Below, piece after piece: positions 12,580 to 26,343 of a DNA stretch of 64,000 nt. A program made the translations under genes and the position numbers. Position 1 is the stretch's first letter; each line of letters opens with the position of its first letter. Source of the stretch: Ascidia mentula (lineage: Eukaryota > Chordata > Ascidiacea > Phlebobranchia > Ascidiidae). A model generated the notes under the pieces. It was not told where the DNA came from and searched no databases. It worked only from the letters and a program-made list of their open reading frames with translations. Location of the stretch: positions 7,938,501 through 8,002,500 of the forward strand of contig OX387200.1 in NCBI GenBank assembly GCA_947561715.1, written 5' to 3'.

Positions 12580-12960
12580 TCGTTACGTATTGACGCAGTT
12601 CAACTGCAAGAAAAATAATGGGAAGTGTTTAACATGCAGCGCACTGACCTGTAATTGCTAAAAAAACACACCCGAGCGAACTGTTAAACAAATTTCTTGA
12701 CCCAGCCCAAAATTTATGGGTATTCGTTTCGCCAAGATAGGATCTACTTCTTATATCGGTGAAACCACGCGAATGGTTTGGTTTATTTGCTTTTCGTTTG
12801 TTGCTGCATAATGAGGTGTTCTGCTTTTAATTTGTGTTGGCCTACAGTATGAAATTGTAAAAAACTGACATAGGAACACAATTAACGGATTTGCTCATAA
12901 TTCTGAGAATAAAAGACTGATGATGGCATAAGTTCTTGCCGAAACGTTTTACGAACTCGA
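12580..12960 (+). mobile_element. Penelope-like element, broken 3' fragment
   Basis: A plus-strand fragment carries short peptides typical of the linker and GIY-YIG endonuclease of Penelope-like elements: FNCKKNNGKCLTC and, just after it, TSYIGETTR. Within 150 bp follows a hammerhead-like core, CTGATGA at 12917-12923 and GAAAC at 12941-12945, bracketing a GGCA/TGCC stem. Penelope-like elements are known to carry hammerhead motifs in their terminal repeats, so the order endonuclease then ribozyme-like motif fits. The copy is broken and lacks a recognisable reverse transcriptase. Confidence 0.45.
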
Positions 12961-13880
12961 AACATGACAATGTTAACAACAGAATGGGCCATTTTTTTTA
13001 TTGTCAACTGACATCTTGTTATACTTTAAAAAGTTTCACCAAAAAGTGAGGCTCCGCTTTAATTGCTTTCACAACGTGGACCCTACGCGCAGACGTCTCT
13101 TTAATTTACATATCTAAGCCGCCGTATTTCGAAACCACCACTCCGCGGCAAATCGGCTTTCCAGCGGCAAAAATAAACAGTTCCGGCGGACGTTAATTGC
13201 GTCTGGACGAAACAAATTGCGAAGCTTTCCCAAATTGACGGCATCAAAAACATTATTGGTGTCACTTTCCCAAATGGGCGTCACTTAATTAAATCGTCGA
13301 ATTCTGGTTTGTCGAGGAATCCTGCCTCGGCCGGCAGTCTGGATCTGCAGTGAGATAACGTAACGTCTGCTCTCGGGTCTTCGCATAGTTTATTTCCACA
13401 AGATTAATCTTCTTCACGATGGGTGGCCTTCGAGTAGAACTGTATGGTGGCGGTGGTAAGTGACGGCCGGGAGTCAACACACCGTTACTTGCGTTTTACT
13501 CCGCAAAAGTCCTGGTTAACTCCAAATGTTTCCAGGTTATTGTGAAAACAGTTGTTTCCGCCACACCCTGGATTGTAGACGGACACAACTGTTTATACGT
13601 TTTGGCCATTAGTTGCTGATAACTGATATTAATCAGTGCATAAATCTGGTGACTAATCGGAGTAGACCAGACGAAAACACACCGCAAGCTGGCTCTCCTG
13701 ACCAGTTTGACGTCATCGCTTTCATGGTGGGTAACGTCAAGTTCAGGTCATATGTGAGTATGCAGATTTTGTCGTCTAGACTTTGTTTTCAATATCATAG
13801 GCTGCAGTTTGCATTCGTGTATTTCCACTAGAAATATCGTTCAGACGAAGAAGACAAGTTTGTCTTGTTCATTTCAAACA

Positions 13881-13944
13881 CCATTTCACATTTTGTTGCT
13901 GACCATTCACATTTTGTTGCTGACCATTCACATTTTGTTGCTGA
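13881..13944. repeat. Three-copy 21-bp tandem repeat
   Basis: About three copies of the unit CCATTCACATTTTGTTGCTGA follow directly, the first with one extra T. The array abuts the 3' side of the minus-strand Penelope-like element, where such elements often carry short tandem repeats. Confidence 0.85.
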
Positions 13945-13984
13945 ATATTCAATAACTCAAGGCTCTTCTGGCAAATAATTATTA

Positions 13985-14815
13985 GTTTGGTCGACCTTTC
14001 GGTCTTTGTGCAACAGACCTTCATCAGGACTTTTTCAGAGGCACGTAAACAATACGCCAACACGATGATAAATAGTAACGCGTGAGCTGGACTATCAGAT
14101 TAATAAGGGGGCGTGTCGCGCAGTCTGTGGATAAAATGTCGATATACAAAAAAAAGGAAAAAGGGTTTCCTTTTCATCATTTAACGCTAGTTCGTGTGCA
14201 TTTATGTACACCGACTCGATAAACATTCTCTCGAACCTGTCATTCTCCTTGTTTAGAATTGTAGTATCTTCAAAATTTACCATATGTCCTGTGCTTGCCA
14301 CATGTTGCGACAGTGCCGTCCCCACGATCTTCTTGGACTGATCTTTCAGCCTTGTCCGTAGGGCGCGACCCGTCTCGCCAATGTATACCCTGTCGCATTC
14401 TCCGCGGTGTATACCACACCCCTAGCAGTTAACGCACCTCCTTCACGATCTTTAGGATGTAAGATCGAGCAGCGTAAAGTGACTGGCGGGCGTTCGTACA
14501 CCCGAATGGAAAAATCATCCAGCAGTCTCTTCAAGGTCTCTGGAAGCCCTGTAAAGTAAGGCAACATCACAGCCACCCTGCGGAGGGACTTTTGTCAAAT
14601 TAGGCAGTGATGCATGATTCCGTCGCAGAAAGAAGCGAGGGTAACAATTTCTTAACAGCGCCTTCCGCTCATTATTCACCTCTTGTTCTTGGGCCTCTTC
14701 TTCCGTACCTAGATTCTCCGCTCTAGTGTATAATGTACGCAACACAGCCCGTTTGTGACATATAGGGTGTGCTGACCGGAAGGATTCCAGTACACACTCG
14801 TGCGGATAAACATAC
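13985..14815 (-). mobile_element. Penelope-like element, broken; endonuclease and 3' end
   Basis: On the minus strand from about 14815 down to 14130 are fragments of one Penelope-like polyprotein: CHKRAV-like and LRTLYTRAENLGTEEEAQEQ, then FFLRRNHASLPNLTK, VAVMLPYFTGLPETLKRLL-like sequence, and a GIY-YIG endonuclease (RVYIGETGR, then ALSQHVASTGHMVNFEDTTI). These lie in the order expected for the end of the reverse transcriptase, linker and endonuclease. Downstream at 14027-13997 a hammerhead-like core (CTGATGA, a five-pair GGTCT/AGACC stem, GAAA) marks the terminal repeat. Several breaks are present and most of the reverse transcriptase is absent. The protein fragments are still easily read, so the copy is not extremely old. 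Confidence 0.78.
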
Positions 14816-14954
14816 TATAGTTTGGTGTATTGCATGATACATTTAAAAAGTGTTGATTAAAACCCTTTTCTAATTTTAGTAGTAGAGATATGCCTGGCAA
14901 ATTTTTGCGCTTGTACACAAGTGTATCTTAACCACAATATACCCCGCAAAACCG

Positions 14955-15035
14955 CTGAGCTCCCGTAGCTCTGTCGGTAGTGCGTTGAGCCTGGTTAGCA
15001 CAGGGTCGTGAGTGTATAAACCTCCCCTGGAACTT
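14955..15035 (+). repeat. tRNA-derived SINE head
   Basis: A box A-like stretch TAGCTCTGTCGGTAGTGCG (14966-14984) is followed by GGTCGTGAGTGTATAAACC (15004-15022), a worn box B of the GGTCGTGAGTTCGAACC type. The spacing fits a tRNA, but the stems do not close into a good cloverleaf and box B is damaged. I therefore call it a SINE head, not a tRNA gene. The body and tail downstream could not be bounded. Confidence 0.5.
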
Positions 15036-16788
15036 GGTTTTTCTGATCTTGATTTGATATCAACATTTTGGCAACGTGACCAGATTTCGTTATGCACAGG
15101 AGTGATGAAAGGTGACGTTCGGAACCCTGGTTACAATATTTATTACACATCTTTTCGTAAGAGTTTCGCAACAATACATTCACCACGGGTTGCATAGTAA
15201 GATGTCTCATAACTGAAATTGGATCTTTTTGTGCCTTCATGTGTTAGTGGAGTATAAATCTTTGATCATTTTATTTTGTCTCAAACAGTGGTGTAGTGCT
15301 GTGCGGAGGGTATACATTCGGCCGAAATATATACACCAAACGGAGATCTGTTGTGAGACCTACAGCTCAGGGTTTTACACAAAAGCTGTTGCAATAAACA
15401 TGATGTAGTTAATCGTGCGACATGCACAGGCACAGCAGACTCTGGACAGGTATGGAGTATTTTTTATGTCCTGTGGAGTTCCGACATTGCCACTACACTT
15501 CTGGCTTAAATGTCTGTATAGTTGCTTATGACGATGTGAAAGTCGTAATAATATTGTTATGGAGCACTTCTGCCTCTGTGAAGTCACAATATTGCAGCGT
15601 ATACCGGTAATGGGGGCCATTGCAAACCGTCTGCAATGTAGCCTATTGTACTTTAAATGTTCCGAAATTTAGCTCATAATAAATGTGTTTTAGCAAATAC
15701 TGATCAACGTGACTGATATAATTCCGCCAAGCATATAGTGTCCTATCTTTCTTCATTGTTTCTAACCCAACTTTTCTCGAATCCGAAACCCATGTTTCAA
15801 AACTGGGAAAGCCTTGATATTGTAGCAAAACGCTTAATTGTTTCCCTAGCCTAGTTCTGACCACCACGTATGTTTCCTAAAACTTTACACTAGAACGCCA
15901 GACAGAAAAGATGCAGGCGGAGTTACGCTTTCCTGCAGAGCTTAAACAGGCTTTTTGACACCCTGCTGGACAACCAAGTTTATCCTGACACTCCCAGCCT
16001 GCTATTATTCTCGCCATCGCGCTGTTACGTATACGCATGTTCTTTTGGTAGTTAATTCGCTGTAATTCAGTCTCTAGTTAAACGCGCTTGGAACAAATTA
16101 AATTTTACGCCGTCTGATTTTGCAAACGTGTGTTTCAATTAATAAATAAGTCTGCTCTCAGAGTCGAATTTAGTATCAACAACAAGAACACGCAAGCAGA
16201 CTTAGCTTTTATAGCAGCAGGCCGGAATCAATTGGTACGCTACAATATCAAAAACAAATTTAAAATGCCGTTGAAAACTTAAATTTTAAATTTTAAAACC
16301 CAAACGACTTGTCCTGTACTACAAAAGCTTGCTGCATTGTTCAAGTTGTGCTATGTTATAGAGAATAAATTACTAAATCGTGCTATTTTATTTGCTGAAA
16401 GTAGGTTTTACCGTTTTAGCCCAGAAGGCCTTTTGGTGCCCACACATTGACTACTTTCACCCGAAACCTGGGTGTTTGTTACCAGATATCCAAAACCCCG
16501 AATTGGAAACACGAATGGTGACCAATCAACATGGAATTCGGTTTCATAAATAAAATCGCAGAAATTTAAATTTCTGTGTTGGGTTATAAAAAAAATAATT
16601 GTCTTCACGCTCCATTGATTCAAGAATTTTGTGACATGTGAGTTAAATTATAGCAGTATACTCTCTTAAATCCTTGAATGTATTACGCATAGTAAGATAA
16701 ACTACAAAGAATTGTAGAACTGCGGCGTTTTACAGTTGTTGTTGGCTATCTGTTTTATACTGTAGTGTGGGGCTTTAACTTGGCAAAC

Positions 16789-17832
16789 ATGTCAGCTAAG
16801 GAATTGTGGAAATCGTTTGATGATCATTTTCCAAAGGTGGTGAAGCTGTTATCTTCGCCTGACAAGGGCCAAACTGGAAATGGAATCACTTGGAGCTTAG
16901 AGAGGATCAAGGAAGTATTGGAATACAATGTTCCATTTGGCAAAAGAACAAGGGGACTAACTGTTGTCTCAGCCTACAATGAAATTGTCAATAAATCTTC
17001 ACAAGATGAGTTTAAGATTGTTTTAAGCTTGGGTTGGGCTGTGGAAATTTTGCAAGCTTCCTTTCTAGTGGCAGATGATGTTATGGACCAATCAGAGACG
17101 AGACGTGGACAATTGTGCTGGTATCGCAAGCCTGGTATTGGACTTCAAGCTATAAATGACAGCATGATACTTGAATCATGTGTGTTTAAAATTATAAAAC
17201 TGTGCTGCCGTGATAAGCCATATTATGTTGACCTTGTAGATCTTTTTCACAAAGTAATTTTCAATACTGAAATGGGACAGAGCTTGGATATGTTGACATC
17301 AGAACAGCCGACTTTTGATATTAAACAATTTACTCAAGAGCGCTATGCAGCAATGATCAAGTACAAAACGGCATATTACTCATTTTACTTACCTGTAGCT
17401 ACAGCAATGTATGTGGCAGGTATATCTGATGTTGAATCACACGATGCCAGTACACAGATTTTGTGCAAGATTGGTTCACTGTTCCAGGTCCAGGATGATT
17501 ATTTGGACGTTTATGGAGATCCAGCAATTACGGGCAAAATTGGTACTGACATTGAGGACACAAAATGCTCATGGTTGGTGCTTGAAGCCATTAAAAGAGC
17601 CGACGCCAAGCAAATGCAAGTTTTGGAAGAATGTTATGGCAAAAAAGATCCCGCAAAAGTGGAAAGAATTAAAGAGTTGTTTAAGTGCCTGGACATTGAA
17701 AATGTGTTTAAAAGATACGAGAAAGACACATATAATGATATTTGCTCTGAAGTGGAGTCCAACAAAATGTCCGATGTTCCGAAAAGTGTTTACTTAAATT
17801 TATTGAACAAAATTTATTGCAGAAAAAAGTAA
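16789..17832 (+). CDS. FDPS: Farnesyl diphosphate synthase, intronless
   Basis: A single 347-aa open frame covers the whole short-chain isoprenyl diphosphate synthase fold: first Asp-rich motif DDVMD at residues 96-100, followed by QSETRRGQLCWY, and second Asp-rich motif DDYLD at 236-240. The enzyme condenses IPP with DMAPP and then GPP to make farnesyl diphosphate for sterols, dolichol, ubiquinone and prenylation. The ATG at 16789 has A at -3; a GTG 24 nt upstream is in frame but unlikely. TATACTGTAG at about 16757-16765 is an acceptor just before the start, so a 5' UTR intron or trans-splice site is possible. One oddity: position -5 from the first Asp-rich motif is Ser91 where vertebrate enzymes have Phe (Phe92 at -4 is kept). 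AATAAA follows at 17886. There is no trace of a poly-A tail that would mark a fresh retrocopy. Confidence 0.96.
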   Translation: MSAKELWKSFDDHFPKVVKLLSSPDKGQTGNGITWSLERIKEVLEYNVPFGKRTRGLTVVSAYNEIVNKSSQDEFKIVLSLGWAVEILQASFLVADDVMDQSETRRGQLCWYRKPGIGLQAINDSMILESCVFKIIKLCCRDKPYYVDLVDLFHKVIFNTEMGQSLDMLTSEQPTFDIKQFTQERYAAMIKYKTAYYSFYLPVATAMYVAGISDVESHDASTQILCKIGSLFQVQDDYLDVYGDPAITGKIGTDIEDTKCSWLVLEAIKRADAKQMQVLEECYGKKDPAKVERIKELFKCLDIENVFKRYEKDTYNDICSEVESNKMSDVPKSVYLNLLNKIYCRKK

Positions 17833-18283
17833 TGGAATATATTGGTAACACATGTGCTAAAGCATCTTACGACAGTTCATGAATCAATAAAACATTTTTT
17901 TTATTGAACATACTTGCCATCCTGAACCAAAACCTCTCATAGTAATAAAAATGTTCAGATTTGGTGCCTTTTTTTTTTCGTTTTATAGTGTTGTTGAAAT
18001 ATTAAATTGCTTCATATTGATTTTTTATTCTGCTTTAATTTACAGAAATATAGCTTGTGACATTGTTTTGTAAATTATCAAATCTTTAAATGTCTTTTCA
18101 TCCAAAACAAAATTTGTAGTTGAAAACATCTTGACAATAGGTTTGTTATTCTGAATTGCATGCACAGCTTCTGCATTTTATTTGTCTGCTATTGTAAACA
18201 ATGTGATTTGATGATGAGAAAGCAGTGCGCACTTATGTGACAATATAATCCAGATTTCTTTGCTTATGATAACAACCGCATGA
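17833..18283. other. Convergent 3' region
   Basis: AATAAA for the FPP synthase lies at 17886-17891. On the other strand, TTTATT at 18024-18029 (AATAAA read on the minus strand) suits the end of the convergent four-TM gene. The rest is T-rich 3' UTR-like sequence. Confidence 0.6.
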
Positions 18284-20268
18284 TTAAAAACATGTCTCCT
18301 CTTCATCACTGTTGCTTTCTACAGCACGGGTATCAGCATATGAAACAATGGAATAGGGAGGAGGCAGCGGTTTTGACTTTCCAACCCTTTCGCCGTTTAA
18401 TTGTGCAGAGCATGCCACGGGCAATTCGCAAAGATTCGCCCAGTCGCTGCCACCCTCGCAGCATTCATTTCCATCTTCTTTGCGACGTGTTGGACGGCCG
18501 TTGCGACCTGCTATGTGTTGGCGCAGAGTGCTTGTCAATGATTGACCGTTATCGCACATGACCCGACTTCCATGACTGTGCAGAGCATGGTTTACATCAT
18601 ACATGGGGCGGGATGCCTGGCTTAGTTTTCGAATGTCGTGATTCGGGTGACGGCTGTTTTGTCCTTCGAATTCGCACGATATTGGCCTGTGGGATGGCAG
18701 ATGTGTCCAAAAAACATCCGGGCCGGCGTTCATGCGATGACTGTGATGAGGATCGCTGCAAGACCTTATGGTGCTGAGTAAAATATCCTGCAAGATTAAA
18801 AAATGAACTTTGAAGTAGGAAATATACTAACCTTTGCAAATTCGCGTCGTGCATAATTGGCGAAACGTTGGATGAATGGTTTGAACGCTCTCTTGTGGGA
18901 ACTTCCACTTCGCTGTTGCTGGTAAGCTAAAGTGCAAAAGGAATTGGGCCATGGCAGCAATTCAATATGTTCACTTTCAAAAGGTTATTTCTTGATAATG
19001 AAACCAATTTCCTGCAAGTACTTTAACATATTTCGGTCTAAAAAGGTCACATATTACGTCATAATCACAGCACCCTATTAGGCGATAGCTACTCATCAAA
19101 AATTGGATTGACATTTGAACCATAAATTGCCAACCTTTTTTGGTCCGTGCTTTTCGTTGAAGCAAAGTGTAACGGAGTGATGAACACTGGATAGGAAAGC
19201 AGTGATGCAACTGGCACCGTACACAATCAAAAGCAAAAATGTCATCGACGGCATGGTAAATTCGATTGTTGCACAGTTTGAAACATCATTGAATGTATAA
19301 CCTGTGGCGGGTACACAATTCAGACAATCACAAGTTTTGTGAACATTTTCGTGAGCCCTTTTTGCAAAAATTTTGTGCGTGTGTCAATTCAAACGCCATT
19401 TTTTTCGTTGACGCAACGATTTATTGAATGCTGTATTTTAACACGATAAGGATAAACAAGCAATTTACTCTGTTGAAATAATCAAAGTGTTACAACCTAT
19501 GTAATTACTGTTGGATCAATTCATTAAAAATCAGACATGTTTTCTTTTTTTCAAAAAAAAGTACTTACTCACCATGACATTTGTCGTCAACTCCGACATC
19601 AAGTTCTGTGCAAACGGCGCACGTATTATCGTCTGGTAGATATTGATAACGACGGAATGATGCAAATAACGGCATGGTTGTTATGGCGACCGATAGCAAG
19701 TTTGCCAACGATACAATAAAAGTGCTCATGCTCATGAAGATACCTCCAAATAGCTAAAAGTTGGAACAACATGTACTAGGCTCAAGCATTCTGCTGAAAT
19801 ATTCTACATAAAGTAAGGCCTATATTGAGACACGTACCAAGTACGAATTTTCGGTTTTTCCTCCTACAATGCAGCTTAATCCTGACAGTGACGTCATAAC
19901 AGCACACACATACACAGGTAGGGGTGTTTGAAGATGATGGCTCACGCTTTTGGGTATGAAAGACAACACGGCCTCCACAGTTCCGAGTACAATTCCACAG
20001 GCCTGTATATAAAGTGGCAAACGATAACCTATAACAAAAGTTTAAAACAGGCAAAAGCTGTTACCAGCTGAACAGATCCGAAGGCGATTGATAAAAAGAG
20101 TAAACATGCACGCGTTCTTTTGTATTTATTGGTATTGGGCGGTTCCATTACACATTTTTCATCGTCGAAATCCCGCCAATCAACTATCCTGTCAATGAAA
20201 GAGGATTACGAATAACAACAAACAATACAAAAACGCTCTTACCTTCGAGTTGAATCGTGTCTTTCCAT
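18284..20268 (-). CDS. Four-transmembrane protein with PPPY tail (TMEM255/ENTREP/MS4A-like)
   Basis: Seven exons, 20268-20243, 20188-20065, 20002-19838, 19753-19573, 19301-19135, 18918-18832 and 18787-18284, join in phase to 417 aa. Four hydrophobic segments are visible: ACLLFLSIAFGSVQLACGIV; PVYVCAVMTSLSGLSCIVGG; LFGGIFMSMSTFIVSLANLL; MTFLLLIVYGASCITAFLSS. A Cys-containing loop (NTCAVCTELDVGVDDKC ... FNDVSNCATIEF) lies between the third and fourth, as in TMEM255 and CD20-like proteins. The long C-terminal tail is cytosolic and holds LPPPYSIVSY near its end, a PPxY motif that recruits WW domains of NEDD4-family ubiquitin ligases such as ITCH in the ENTREP family. The exact orthologue is uncertain. 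The last intron-exon junctions rest on phase agreement, and the acceptor of exon 5 has a weak pyrimidine tract. Confidence 0.8.
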
Positions 20269-23840
<3,572 letters not shown>

Positions 23841-24289
23841 ACCTATCACCAGACAAAAAAGTCTTGCAAGGTGGCGAATCAGTAATAATCGTTGCCAATT
23901 CTGCCCCGGCAGAGGTAGCAAAATATCAACAAAATGCTTTCTGTTCTCAGCAACAAAAAGAAGCCAGTCAAGCGTGTCGTCAAGAAAACAAGTTTTGTCG
24001 CGTGTCGCTTCTGGTCAAATATTTTGAAAAAAAATTGTTAATGTCGTAGCGGTTATGGTTTTCTCTGGACTAAAGGCCTGAAGAAAATTTTTTTTTTTCA
24101 GAATCGCAATTTGTCTCATCACAGGAACACCACAGTTTTTCGGAATTAGACAACATTGTTTTTATTAACTGCACACAGTAAAACACCAGAAAATTTAAAT
24201 TTGAAGTAAACACAGTTTCTTTGTGACAAATAACTCAACAATCCCTGGTTGTTGTCGCACGCCAGATAAAGCAGAGATCATTGTAATTG
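23841..24289. other. Spacer between WDR13 and TMED6-like gene
   Basis: Holds the WDR13 5' region and the TMED6-like 3' UTR. A poly-T tract lies near 24090. No exon was seen. Confidence 0.5.
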
Positions 24290-25422
24290 TTACGCTCTGG
24301 GCTTGTTTGTAGGGGTCAACAACTTCACGTTGAACATTCTCTTCAGCATGTATGTTTGAAAATAAGCCACTCCACAAATTATGGCACTCATTAACAAAGA
24401 AACCCTAAAACACAAAAAAAATTGTTTCCATGCATAACAGGAATGTTCAGTTGCGATTAAGTCATCTGTGATTTCAACATACTGCATTTTACGAACCGAA
24501 AAGACACATTTACCTTTCCACAAATGCAATCAAGTAATCTAGGTAAGCTTGGTGCATCATCTCAACGCGGCGATCAAATCTTAGAAAAAAAGCAATGTGA
24601 TGTGTTTGTCCCAACATTTCCATTACCCTTTGCTGTAAAATAACAGAATAAAATATAATGTATGAGGTACTGTTCAACTATATTTTGACAATTTAGTGCA
24701 ATTTATAGCCACCGTCAAGTTGTGGTAAAACAGGGAAGTCTCATTTGCTTCTGGACTCAAAGTAGCTTGGTCAACATGCGGGTTGATGACACCAATAAAC
24801 ATTTGCGTCTTCTTGGAGTTGAGGCGATCAAGGAAATTGTTGAAGCAAATTTCGTGAACTCCTTTATAACAAAATACATATTGTAGCTTCATATTTTTAG
24901 TTTTAGAGATTCTTTAATGCAGTGCGATGTTACCTTCATCTGTAATATCCATGAAAGCGCTTTCAAATGTTTCCTTCATGTGTGGTGTCATTAGAAATTT
25001 TTTTGTTGGGCCGCGAACAGCCATGGAAATAAGGTTGTTTGAAAATGCAGTCTTCGCAGTGAGCACCTAGGTCAAATGAAGGTTACTAAAACCATTTTGG
25101 TTGGTTTTCAGCATCAGAAAACGACACAAAAATGTTTTTCGATGACGAAATCCTGTTTTGTGTTAAATGCGTAAAAATCTATTGTTTACTGTGCCCGCAA
25201 AAGAAAACACAACAAAAAACAAACCCTAAAACTGGTCTTCAGTTTTGATCCAACCGTTAAGTATTGATAAAAGCACTCCCTCGAACCACCTGGCATTACG
25301 AACACAAACTCCATGCTATTTTCCTTCTCTTGCAAACCGAGCTTTTCAAAATCATCCGGTTGTGACCGGCCAAAACCAATTAGCACCATAACTAGCAGTA
25401 ACACTTTGTTCCACATTGCCAC
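24290..25422 (-). CDS. TMED6: TMED6-like p24 cargo receptor
   Basis: Five exons (25422-25225, 25066-24934, 24861-24713, 24632-24514, 24404-24290) join in phase to 237 aa (human TMED6 about 240). Parts: signal peptide (VLLLVMVLIGFGRSQ); GOLD domain starting EFVFVMPGGSRECFYQYL, the typical ECFYQ of p24 proteins; a GOLD strand containing HEICFNN; a helical region RRVEMMHQAYLDYLIAFVER; one TM segment with YMLKRMF; and a short cytosolic tail ending NVKLLTPTNKPRA, which resembles TMED6 (YFLKRLFNV..KKPR). p24 proteins cycle between ER and Golgi in COPI/COPII vesicles and select cargo such as GPI-anchored proteins. An N-glycosylation site (NET) lies in exon 3. A TMED1/5-type assignment is less likely given the tail. 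Confidence 0.92.
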
Positions 25423-26343
25423 AGATTTCTTCGTGCCCGTCTGTTAGCTAAACCCACGGATAAATGGGACCAACGTGTCGAATTGTGAAAAGTTCCATAT
25501 GCCGCCGGCGTTACGTCATTGCGACAACACATTGTGACATCACATTGCACACAACGGAGTATCAAGCATAGTGGTTCGTTAATCGTTGCTGAATGATTAC
25601 TTTGACCGCTTTTTTGTTTTGTAGATGCGATGCTTCCGTCTAATATGTTTTAGCGGTTTGACCAGCTTTTTTTTAATAGAAACTAGCTTAAATTCATGCT
25701 TATAAAGGCCATCTTTAATCAATAAAATGCAGTTTTCCGTTTGATGAAGAGGTAGAGTTTCTGTTTTAAGGAAGAAACTAATAACTACGATTAGCAAGTC
25801 AGCAACAAATAACTTAAGGGTAATTCCATTTGCTATTTTAAGGTTTCGCAGACCTGCAGTATAGACACGAAAAATGCGTTTTGTGGTACTTTCCTTGAAA
25901 TCCCTCAACGATTGTTGTCACCCATGAGCAATAGCGCGTAACACCGAGGTTCGACGTTGTGGAGAAGTTACTGGAATGTTGTGTAGGGAAACAGAAAAAG
26001 TCTCTGCCCCGAACAGGATAAATGCGTACCTTGTATCAATGCACGTTAGTTTTCATTCAGATGTGTTTGCGTTTTAACAAATGCGTCGAGTAGGTGCGTT
26101 GGCAGGGTTGTTTAAGTTTAGTCCAGGTGTATTTTACATACAGCTGAAACTAAGAAACAGCTTTGTAGATTATGACCAGTGGTCATACCTCACCTGAAAA
26201 GATCATTTGGGATCGTTCATCATCGATAGGATTGAATTGTGACAATCGGCCACGTATATTACGATCTTATTGAACTGACAAAATTCATTGTGTGATATTT
26301 ACATGTTGCAGCTTACAGGCAAACTATTTAAATATACTTTGCG
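25423..26343. other. Head-to-head intergenic region, TMED6-like / SYK-A
   Basis: The region carries both 5' ends. TTACGTCA at about 25513-25520, 90 bp upstream of the TMED6-like start, matches a CREB/ATF half-palindrome; this is one short site and may be chance. A 103-codon minus-strand open frame at 25597-25908 ends in a Lys/Arg run and is probably not coding. Confidence 0.45.

Larger units (their letters stand above)
10827..16788. other. About 6 kb without a host gene; repeats
   Basis: No host exon could be supported here. The stretch holds two broken Penelope-like elements (about 12.6-13.0 and 14.0-14.8 kb), a 21-bp tandem repeat and a tRNA-derived SINE head, listed separately. A 74-codon open frame on the minus strand at 15643-15867 (VVRTRLGKQLSVLLQYQGF...) has protein-like composition but matches nothing I know and may be old repeat sequence. 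The rest is AT-rich and featureless to my reading. Confidence 0.6.

Noticed and set aside
14955-15035. tRNA gene
   Set aside because: Box A is good but box B is damaged and no acceptor stem closes; better explained as a SINE head.
16789-17832. Recent retrocopy of FPP synthase
   Set aside because: The frame is fully intact with its own AATAAA and no poly-A tract or flanking duplication was seen; an old intronless functional gene is more likely.
25597-25908. 103-codon minus-strand frame between TMED6-like gene and SYK-A
   Set aside because: It has no splice or homology support, has low-complexity Lys/Arg at its end and sits in a promoter region.
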